A stretch of DNA of 12,984 bases from Alcaligenaceae bacterium (GTDB lineage: Bacteria; Pseudomonadota; Gammaproteobacteria; Burkholderiales; Burkholderiaceae_B), in assembly GCA_947380655.1 (NCBI GenBank), contig CANCRX010000089.1, forward strand, positions 1 to 12,984. Direction: 5' to 3'. Position numbers and translations under genes: made by a program. The notes beneath the pieces were generated by a model. It searched no databases. It saw only the letters and a program-made list of their open reading frames with translations, and was not told the origin of the DNA. Position 1 is the first letter of the stretch, and each line of letters opens with the position of its first letter. Below, piece after piece: positions 7,482 through 12,984 of the stretch.

Positions 7482-8282
7482 TTACTCTTCGTCTTCTTCC
7501 GGTCTATACAGATCAGCATCTATTTGATATTTACGCATCAGCGCCCAAAATGCTCTGCGGTGTTTACTTGACGCGCGCGATGCTTTGGCAATATTGCCAT
7601 TGTGTTGTTCCAATGCGCGTGTGACATACTCACGCTCAAACTGTTCCACTACCTGAGCCTTTGAAGCCCGGAATGATTCACTTCCAGCTTGCGTAATTCT
7701 ATTCAAAGCACTCTGACGATACTGCAAGCCCTTATTACTCTTGGTCGTTCTAAATGGTTGTCTATGTAACCTGACTGCGTTAATCGCCGTTGTACTCAAC
7801 TCTCCATACATGAGCTCTGGCTCCCGCAAACTATTGCCAGCCCTTGGTACTTTGGAGACAGTATTCAAAATTCTTGCGCGATATTCATCCGCACACAATG
7901 GCAAGCGAACAAAATCTGCCATGCCAAGTTCCATCAGATCTTGCATCGCAGCTGAACGCAAGCTATTAAAAACTCCAATAACCGGGATGAAGGGTCCGCG
8001 TGGTATTGCGGCAAGCGCTTGCCTGGTCCACCCAAGTGTTTCCAGTGAAACAGGCAACAGACACACATCAAAACGGCGCAAACTCACAGCAGATTTTGCA
8101 AAAGCTTGAACATCAACTTGAACAGGTGAAACGGTAAGATCTTCGTGCTGAGCATCAGTCTCCCAATCCAGATAGTGCATTCGTATTCGCGCTGATGCGG
8201 GCTCCATCTGTTTAAGTGCAGAATCCAGCCAAGCGCGATGTGTTGAGATGGCTAGCACTGCGCAATCTATCTGTTGACGCAT
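7482..8282 (-). CDS. Atypical response-regulator-like protein with Fis-type HTH domain
   Basis: A 266-residue putative DNA-binding regulator. The C-terminus (about 208-253) has the Fis/NtrC-type helix-turn-helix pattern: FEREYVTRALEQHNGNIAKA, then KHRRAFWALMRKY. The part at about 68-142 looks like the second half of a receiver domain: a beta strand FDVCLLPVS, another FIPVIGVF, then LMELGMADFVRLPLCADEYRARI, which matches the usual GADDYLxKPF region. The phospho-acceptor Asp position appears to be Pro77 and the conserved Lys is lost (RLPL at 126-129), so phosphorylation is unlikely. There is no AAA+ ATPase domain, so it cannot be a full NtrC-type sigma-54 activator. Residues 143-207 look like a basic linker, and the tail is acidic (EEDEE). 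No specific gene name is recognised. It lies between the atp terminator and hemE, with its own upstream region of about 105 bp. A link to heme or energy control is only positional inference. Confidence 0.75.
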   Translation of the reverse strand: MRQQIDCAVLAISTHRAWLDSALKQMEPASARIRMHYLDWETDAQHEDLTVSPVQVDVQAFAKSAVSLRRFDVCLLPVSLETLGWTRQALAAIPRGPFIPVIGVFNSLRSAAMQDLMELGMADFVRLPLCADEYRARILNTVSKVPRAGNSLREPELMYGELSTTAINAVRLHRQPFRTTKSNKGLQYRQSALNRITQAGSESFRASKAQVVEQFEREYVTRALEQHNGNIAKASRASSKHRRAFWALMRKYQIDADLYRPEEDEE

Positions 8283-8290
8283 ATTGATGT

Positions 8291-8296
8291 TCCTTT
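8291..8296 (-). promoter_or_regulatory. Ribosome binding site fixing the start of the Fis-type regulator
   Basis: On the minus strand AAAGGA lies 8 nt before ATG 8282. This supports that ATG over an in-frame TTG at 8312, which would add ten residues and lie upstream of the site. Confidence 0.7.
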
Positions 8297-8387
8297 TATT
8301 CAGAACATACAAGACTACTTACTCAAGGTTCAAAACCATATCCGGAATTTACGCATTAGTTTTATACACAATGCGGTCTGTACGGCT

Positions 8388-8422
8388 AAAAAAAAACACG
8401 CCAATCATGGCGTGTTTTTTTT
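8388..8422. terminator. Intrinsic terminator of the atp operon, symmetric and probably bidirectional
   Basis: A stem CACGCC (8397-8402) pairs with GGCGTG (8409-8414) around a 6-nt loop. Nine A's (8388-8396) lie on one side and eight T's (8415-8422) on the other, so the A/T tracts can extend the stem. On the minus strand a GC stem followed by nine T's sits 12 nt after the atpC stop, the expected place for the end of the atp transcript. The symmetry means it can also stop plus-strand transcription heading into atpC. Confidence 0.92.
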
Positions 8423-8434
8423 GGAGCAATGAGA

Positions 8435-8860
8435 TTAATGCTTACGCGTCATCTCACGAATTCTACGTGCAGCAGTGGCCTGAGCAACCAGCATTTCAAT
8501 CTCTGCCTCAACCACAGTGATATCAGCATGATCTTTCGCATTCGCAAGGGCTTCGCGAGCCTTGGCACGTGCCTCATCTGCTTTCTGCTCGTCGAGATCT
8601 TCACCACGAATGGCGGTATCTGACAAAACAGTTACGTGATCAGGTTGCACTTCGAGCAAACCACCGGCTACGAAGAAACTCTCTTCAGAGTTGTCTTCGT
8701 GTACGACTTTGACCAAACCTGGACGTATGCGAGTGATAAGTGGGGTGTGGCCGGGCAAAATACCCAACTCACCCGACTCACCAGGCAACACGACAAATTT
8801 GGCTTCGCCCGAATACAGAGATTTCTCTGCACTGACGACATCCACTTTCAAGATGGCCAT
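8435..8860 (-). CDS. atpC: F1F0 ATP synthase epsilon subunit
   Basis: A 141-residue protein of normal size (E. coli 139). It belongs to the central stalk with gamma and inhibits ATP hydrolysis through its C-terminal helices. Residues 1 to about 86 form the beta-sandwich domain, with the typical VVLPGESGELGILPGHTPLIT at 23-43 and a FVAGGLLEV strand near 63-71. Residues from about 88 on form the helical pair, rich in Ala, Glu and Lys. The ATG lies 9 nt after the atpD stop, and its AAGGA overlaps that stop codon, which indicates tight translational coupling to beta. It is the last gene of the atp operon; the terminator follows at once. Confidence 0.97.
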   Translation of the reverse strand: MAILKVDVVSAEKSLYSGEAKFVVLPGESGELGILPGHTPLITRIRPGLVKVVHEDNSEESFFVAGGLLEVQPDHVTVLSDTAIRGEDLDEQKADEARAKAREALANAKDHADITVVEAEIEMLVAQATAARRIREMTRKH

Positions 8861-8869
8861 GTTAAGTCC

Positions 8870-10270
8870 TTATTGGATTTTCTTGGCTTTCTCGAAGGCC
8901 TCGTCGATTCCTCCGACCATGTAGAACGCCTGCTCAGGCAGTGCATCGCACTCGCCTTCAACGATCATCTTGAAACCACGCAGAGTTTCTGCCAGAGGAA
9001 CGTATTTGCCAGGTGAACCGGTAAAGACTTCGGCAACGTGGAAAGGCTGCGACAGGAAACGCTGGATTTTACGAGCGCGTGCCACGGACAGTTTGTCTTC
9101 TGGTGACAATTCGTCCATACCCAGAATTGCGATAATGTCGCGCAACTCTTTGTAACGCTGCAATGTCTGCTGCACGCCACGTGCAACGTTGTAGTGCTCT
9201 TCGCCCACAACGTTAGGATCAAGCTGACGGCTTGTTGAATCCAGAGGATCCACAGCAGGATAAATACCGAGCGAGGCGATGTCACGTGACAACACAACGG
9301 TCGAATCCAAGTGCTGGAAGGTTGTAGCAGGTGACGGATCGGTCAAGTCATCGGCAGGAACGTAAACAGCCTGGATCGACGTGATCGAACCTGTCTTGGT
9401 CGAAGTAATACGCTCTTGCAGAACGCCCATTTCTTCGGCCAGTGTTGGCTGGTAACCCACAGCGGATGGCATACGACCCAGCAGAGCGGACACTTCGGTT
9501 CCGGCCAGTGTGTAACGGTAGATGTTGTCAACGAAGAACAGAATATCGCGACCTTCGTCACGGAATTTCTCAGCCATTGTCAGACCGGTCAACGCCACAC
9601 GCAGACGGTTACCTGGCGGTTCGTTCATCTGACCGAACACCATCGCAACTTTGTCCAGAACGTTTGACTCTTCCATCTCATGGTAGAAGTCGTTACCTTC
9701 GCGAGTACGCTCACCCACACCGGCAAACACTGACAAACCGCTGTGCTGCTTAGCGATGTTGTTAATGAGTTCCATCATGTTCACGGTTTTGCCTACACCA
9801 GCACCACCGAACAGACCAACCTTACCGCCTTTTGCAAAGGGGCATACCAGGTCAATCACCTTGATACCTGTTTCAAGCAATTCGATCGATGGTGACAGCT
9901 CGTCAAACTTAGGAGCTGGCTGGTGAATCGCACGACGCTCTTCGGTGCCGATTGGACCTGCGTCATCAATCGGGCGACCCAGCACATCCATAATGCGACC
10001 CAGCGTTGCTGTACCGACTGGTACAGAAATTGGCGCGCCAGTTTTAGCAACGGCCATGCCGCGGCGCAAACCGTCGCTTGAGCCCAAAGCGATGGTACGG
10101 ACAACGCCGTCACCAAGCTGTTGCTGGACTTCGAAGGTCAAGCCTTTTTCAGCAAATGCTGATGATTCGTCTGAAAGCGTAAGCGCTTCATAAATATGAG
10201 GCATTTGATCGCGGGGAAACTGAATATCCACCACGGCGCCGATGCACTGAACGATGGTTCCGTTGCTCAT
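8870..10270 (-). CDS. atpD: F1F0 ATP synthase beta subunit (catalytic)
   Basis: The 466-residue catalytic subunit; three copies alternate with alpha in the F1 head. Walker A is GGAGVGKT at 155-162. GERTREG supplies the catalytic Glu187 and Arg188 (E. coli Glu181/Arg182). Walker B ends in FFVDN with Asp248. The DELSEED-type lever reads DELSPED at 386-392. The N-terminal beta-barrel covers about 1-80. The block around 249-310 is almost identical to E. coli as I recall it, as expected for this highly conserved protein. The start ATG 10270 has AAGGA 6 nt upstream. It is separated from atpG by 57 bp, which contains an inverted repeat across the atpG stop codon. Confidence 0.99.
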   Translation of the reverse strand: MSNGTIVQCIGAVVDIQFPRDQMPHIYEALTLSDESSAFAEKGLTFEVQQQLGDGVVRTIALGSSDGLRRGMAVAKTGAPISVPVGTATLGRIMDVLGRPIDDAGPIGTEERRAIHQPAPKFDELSPSIELLETGIKVIDLVCPFAKGGKVGLFGGAGVGKTVNMMELINNIAKQHSGLSVFAGVGERTREGNDFYHEMEESNVLDKVAMVFGQMNEPPGNRLRVALTGLTMAEKFRDEGRDILFFVDNIYRYTLAGTEVSALLGRMPSAVGYQPTLAEEMGVLQERITSTKTGSITSIQAVYVPADDLTDPSPATTFQHLDSTVVLSRDIASLGIYPAVDPLDSTSRQLDPNVVGEEHYNVARGVQQTLQRYKELRDIIAILGMDELSPEDKLSVARARKIQRFLSQPFHVAEVFTGSPGKYVPLAETLRGFKMIVEGECDALPEQAFYMVGGIDEAFEKAKKIQ

Positions 10271-10315
10271 GTCTGTTCCTTGACTTATATAACTATATGA
10301 TGGGATGCCGTTGAA

Positions 10316-10336
10316 GCTGTCTAAACATTAGACGGC
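10316..10336. repeat. Inverted repeat across the atpG stop codon
   Basis: GTCTAA (10319-10324) and TTAGAC (10328-10333) are perfect inverted copies around ACA. Two further G-C pairs, after one mismatch, extend the arms to 10316 and 10336. TTA 10328-10330 is the atpG stop codon read on the minus strand, so the stop lies inside the stem. No T tract follows, so it is not a terminator. It may affect mRNA processing or gamma-to-beta coupling. Confidence 0.5.
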
Positions 10337-11239
10337 CGCGGCGCCCCCCACGATTTCAGAAATTTCTTTTGTAATAGCTGCCTGACGAGTCTTGTTGTAG
10401 ACCAATTGCAGATCGCCAATAACTTTCTTTGCATTGTCCGACGCGGCTTTCATTGCCACCATCCGGGCTGATTGCTCAGAAGCCATGTTCTCTGCAACGC
10501 TCTGGTAAACAAGACCTTCAACGTAGCGATGCAACAACTCGTCGATTACTGTCTTTGAATCAGGTTCGTAAATATAATCCCAGCTATGCGCTGCTTTTTC
10601 TGCAGACTTTGCTTGCGCATCATTCTCTGAGTGAGAATCATACGGATCAGCCAAATCACCCTGCAGGGGCAACAAGCGGAAAAACGTTACTTCCTGTTTC
10701 ATCGTATTGACGAAACGGTTAGTGGCAACGTAGACAGCATCAATACGCCCTGCGGCAAAATCATCGATCTGTACTTTCAATGCACCAACCAGACGTGCCA
10801 ACTCAGGCACATCACCAAGCTGAGTTTCTTGCGAAACCAGATTAGCGCCAATACGTGTCAATGTACCAAGACCCTTGTTGCCAAGTGCGGTGAACTGGCA
10901 GCGAATATTTTTCTCGCCGAATTCGCGCAGGCGATTCAACACCAGACGCATGATGTTGGTGTTCAAGCCACCGCACAAGCCCTTGTCTGTTGAAATCACC
11001 ACAACACCCACAGCCTTAGGATCTGGTCTTTCGATCAGATAGGGATGGCTATAGTCCGGGTTGGCTTGCATCAGTCGCGTAGCCATGGTGCGTACTTTAT
11101 CGGCGTATGGACGACCAGCACGCATCCTCTCCTGCGCTTTGCGCATTTTGGATGCGGCCACCATTTCCATGGCCTTGGTGATCTTGCGCGTGTTTTGCAC
11201 GCTCTTGATCTTGGTTCGAATTTCCTTAATTCCTGCCAT
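10328..11239 (-). CDS. atpG: F1F0 ATP synthase gamma subunit
   Basis: The 303-residue rotor shaft of F1. The N-terminal coiled-coil helix (IKEIRTKIKSVQNTRKITKAMEM, residues 4-26) and C-terminal helix (LQLVYNKTRQAAITKEISEIV, 277-297) are both intact. The middle Rossmann-like region includes VISTDKGLCGGLN at 81-93. Compared with E. coli gamma (287 residues), the extra length falls mainly near 195-218, a hydrophilic stretch just before the conserved SWDYIYEPD; such insertions occur in other betaproteobacterial gammas as far as I recall. The start ATG 11239 has AGGAAG close upstream (TTCCT on the plus strand at 11245-11249). It is separated from atpA by 101 bp that can fold into hairpins, an unusually structured spacer for subunits needed in a 1:3 ratio. 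Confidence 0.98.
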   Translation of the reverse strand: MAGIKEIRTKIKSVQNTRKITKAMEMVAASKMRKAQERMRAGRPYADKVRTMATRLMQANPDYSHPYLIERPDPKAVGVVVISTDKGLCGGLNTNIMRLVLNRLREFGEKNIRCQFTALGNKGLGTLTRIGANLVSQETQLGDVPELARLVGALKVQIDDFAAGRIDAVYVATNRFVNTMKQEVTFFRLLPLQGDLADPYDSHSENDAQAKSAEKAAHSWDYIYEPDSKTVIDELLHRYVEGLVYQSVAENMASEQSARMVAMKAASDNAKKVIGDLQLVYNKTRQAAITKEISEIVGGAAAV

Positions 11240-11256
11240 TGCGCTTCCTGTGTCAG

Positions 11257-11270
11257 ACCTGTTTTCAGGT
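11257..11270. repeat. Small hairpin just upstream of the atpG ribosome binding site
   Basis: ACCTG (11257-11261) and CAGGT (11266-11270) are inverted copies around TTTT, giving an AAAA loop in the atp mRNA. It ends 7 nt before the atpG ribosome site. It is flanked by two direct copies of TCAGACC (11253-11259, overlapping it, and 11272-11278). Confidence 0.4.
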
Positions 11271-11294
11271 ATCAGACCATCTGCTCTGCGCGGT

Positions 11295-11318
11295 CCGGGA
11301 TCGGTCTATTGATCCCGG
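11295..11318. repeat. Perfect 8-bp GC-rich hairpin in the atpA-atpG spacer
   Basis: CCGGGATC (11295-11302) and GATCCCGG (11311-11318) pair perfectly around an 8-nt loop. It lies 22 nt after the atpA stop in the transcribed direction, with no T tract, so it is not an intrinsic terminator. In the mRNA the loop contains AGACC, which could pair with either of two downstream GGTCT copies. A role in mRNA stability or in lowering gamma expression is inference. Confidence 0.65.
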
Positions 11319-11340
11319 CATTCACGCGATAGCGGGTTCC

Positions 11341-12882
11341 TTAGTAGGTGCCGTGCTTTTTGAACTCTTTGAGTGCTGTGACCAGCTCTGCCTCGTCGTC
11401 TTTCGACAACTCTGCAGATGCTTCGATACGCTCAATCATGCCGGCATGCTTAGCCTTCAGGTAATCTTTGATGCCTTTTTCAAACGGCAGAACCTGATTG
11501 ACTTCGATGTCATCCAGATAACCGTTGTTCACAGCAAACAAGATCACACCGAGTTCCCAAACCTGCAAAGGCTGGTACTGGGGCTGCTTGAGCAGCTCAA
11601 CCACACGCTTGCCGCGCTCGAGCTGACGACGTGTTGCATCGTCCAGATCTGAAGCGAACTGCGCAAACGCTGCCAATTCACGATACTGAGCCAAGTCGGT
11701 ACGAATACCACCCGAGAGCTTTTTAACGATCTTGGTCTGCGCTGCACCACCCACTCGCGACACCGAAATACCGGCGTTGATAGCTGGGCGAACACCTGCG
11801 TTGAACAAGTCGGTCTCAAGAAAGATCTGACCGTCGGTAATCGAAATCACGTTTGTTGGAACGAAGGCTGATACGTCACCAGCTTGCGTTTCAATGATTG
11901 GCAATGCGGTCAAGGAACCGGTCTTGCCTTTCACTGCGCCCTTTGTGAATTTCTCGACGTAATCAACGTTTACGCGAGCAGCACGCTCAAGCAGACGTGA
12001 GTGGAGATAGAACACATCGCCAGGATAAGCTTCGCGACCTGGTGGACGGCGCAACAGCAGTGATACCTGACGGTAAGCAATAGCTTGCTTTGTCAAATCG
12101 TCATAAACGATCAGAGCGTCTTCACCGCGATCACGGAAGTATTCGCCCATCGTGCAACCTGCGTAGGCTGACAAGTACTGCATAGCAGCCGAGTCAGATG
12201 CTGCAGCAGCAACGATAATTGTGTATTCCATTGCACCAAACTCTTCGAGTTTGCGCAAAACGTTGTTAATGGTTGAGGCTTTCTGACCAATCGCGACATA
12301 GACGCACTTAACGCCTTTGCCTTTCTGGTTAATGATCGCATCAACAGCAACAGCTGTCTTACCTGTCTGACGGTCACCAATGATCAGTTCGCGCTGACCA
12401 CGACCGACTGGCACCATGGAGTCAATCGCTTTCAGACCGGTCTGCAGTGGCTGCGACACGGACTGACGTGCGATCACGCCTGGGGCAACTTTTTCGATAA
12501 TGTCTGTTTCTTTGGCGTTGATTGGGCCTTTGCCATCAATCGGCACACCCAATGCATTGACCACACGACCAAGCAGCTCGGGACCCACTGGCACTTCGAG
12601 AATGCGACCTGTTGCCTTAACAGCATCGCCCTCTGACACGCCGGTATAGTCACCCAGAATCACGGCGCCGACAGAGTCGCGCTCGAGGTTCAGTGCCAAG
12701 CCGAAAACATTATTTGGGAATTCAAGCATTTCGCCTTGCATCACGTCTGACAGACCGTGAATGCGGGTAATGCCGTCGGTCACGGAAACAACCGTGCCCT
12801 GTGTACGAATGTCGGACGATGTGCCCAGACCTTCGATACGGCTCTTTAGTAGTTCGCTAATCTCTGACGGATTGAGTTGCAT
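11341..12882 (-). CDS. atpA: F1F0 ATP synthase alpha subunit
   Basis: The 513-residue non-catalytic nucleotide-binding subunit of F1, the same length as in E. coli. Walker A is GDRQTGKT at 169-176. The arginine finger that completes the catalytic site on beta lies in SVSRVGGAAQ at Arg376. The N-terminus (MQLNPSEISELLKSRIEGL) is the helix that contacts delta on the peripheral stalk. The C-terminal helical domain ends in the usual FKKHGTY. ATG 12882 has AGGAG (plus strand 12890-12894) 7 nt upstream. It starts 30 bp after the atpH stop and is followed by a 101-bp spacer before atpG. Confidence 0.99.
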   Translation of the reverse strand: MQLNPSEISELLKSRIEGLGTSSDIRTQGTVVSVTDGITRIHGLSDVMQGEMLEFPNNVFGLALNLERDSVGAVILGDYTGVSEGDAVKATGRILEVPVGPELLGRVVNALGVPIDGKGPINAKETDIIEKVAPGVIARQSVSQPLQTGLKAIDSMVPVGRGQRELIIGDRQTGKTAVAVDAIINQKGKGVKCVYVAIGQKASTINNVLRKLEEFGAMEYTIIVAAAASDSAAMQYLSAYAGCTMGEYFRDRGEDALIVYDDLTKQAIAYRQVSLLLRRPPGREAYPGDVFYLHSRLLERAARVNVDYVEKFTKGAVKGKTGSLTALPIIETQAGDVSAFVPTNVISITDGQIFLETDLFNAGVRPAINAGISVSRVGGAAQTKIVKKLSGGIRTDLAQYRELAAFAQFASDLDDATRRQLERGKRVVELLKQPQYQPLQVWELGVILFAVNNGYLDDIEVNQVLPFEKGIKDYLKAKHAGMIERIEASAELSKDDEAELVTALKEFKKHGTY

Positions 12883-12912
12883 GTTCAGACTCCTGGAATC
12901 TTTTGACTGGCG

Positions 12913-12984
12913 TTACGCCGCCATTGTGTCGCGCATGCGTACCAACTGGGCTTGCACGGATGTGTCGAGTACGTGATCACCCAC
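12913..12984 (-). CDS. atpH: F1F0 ATP synthase delta subunit, C-terminal 23 codons (5' end outside window)
   Basis: Reading leftward from the window edge in frame with the stop TAA (plus strand 12913-12915) gives 23 residues: VGDHVLDTSVQAQLVRMRDT, then MAA. This matches the conserved delta C-terminus, in which an IGD-x-V-x-D-x-S-V stretch precedes a final short helix. Delta joins the F1 head to the peripheral stalk b subunits. Its position directly before atpA fits the standard atpBEFHAGDC order, so atpF, atpE and atpB should lie beyond the right edge. Confidence 0.9.
   Translation of the reverse strand: MGDHVLDTSVQAQLVRMRDTMAA

Noticed and set aside
7741..8109. Open frame on the plus strand (122 codons) opposite the Fis-type regulator
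   Set aside because: It is antisense to a gene with a good ribosome site and a recognisable HTH domain; its translation shows no domain and looks like a shadow.
8355..8366. Possible -10 element TATAAA (minus strand) for the Fis-type regulator
   Set aside because: A promoter is expected between the terminator and the gene, but no acceptable -35 sits at proper spacing; the evidence is too weak for a call.
11239..11652. Open frame on the plus strand (137 codons) across the atpA-atpG spacer
   Set aside because: Most of it is antisense to the conserved C-terminus of atpA, and the Cys/Phe/Leu-rich translation has no family likeness.
1..12984. CRISPR arrays, tRNA or rRNA genes, insertion sequences and attachment sites
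   Set aside because: Reading both strands showed no regularly spaced repeats, tRNA cloverleaf or rRNA sequence, transposase, or terminal inverted repeats with target duplications.

Overview
The window is about 13 kb of a bacterial chromosome, most probably from a betaproteobacterium of the order Burkholderiales. This rests on the proteobacterial character of the ATP synthase, HemE, PriA and Rep proteins, and on the order atpH-A-G-D-C, regulator, hemE, priA, which I recall from that group. The family cannot be fixed by reading alone. Base composition looks balanced to moderately GC-rich, apart from an AT-rich spacer between hemE and priA and a somewhat AT-richer gene at the left edge.

Left edge (1-1826, + strand): the C-terminal two thirds of an AbiEii-type nucleotidyltransferase toxin, the one accessory gene here, is followed 23 bp later by a complete M20-family zinc carboxypeptidase. 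The peptidase converges on the rest of the window with a gap of only 7 bp.

Middle (1834-7403, - strand): rep and priA, two replication-restart helicases, lie 9 bp apart and probably share a transcript. Upstream of priA is a 323-bp AT-rich spacer with a perfect DnaA box, a 14-bp hairpin and smaller inverted repeats. Upstream of that is hemE (uroporphyrinogen decarboxylase).

Right part (7482-12984, - strand): a regulator with a Fis-type DNA-binding domain and a receiver-like N-terminus that lacks the phosphorylation residues sits between hemE and the atp operon. A strong intrinsic terminator, symmetric enough to work both ways, closes the atp operon. Then come atpC, atpD, atpG, atpA and the last 23 codons of atpH, which are F1 subunits epsilon, beta, gamma, alpha and delta. 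The atpA-atpG spacer and the atpG stop codon carry inverted repeats that could form mRNA hairpins.

Most of the window is conserved housekeeping DNA, and I see no convincing new multi-gene system. The items most worth a second look are the degenerate response regulator, the hemE-priA spacer, the hairpins inside the atp operon, and the AbiEii gene, whose likely antitoxin partner would lie off the left edge.
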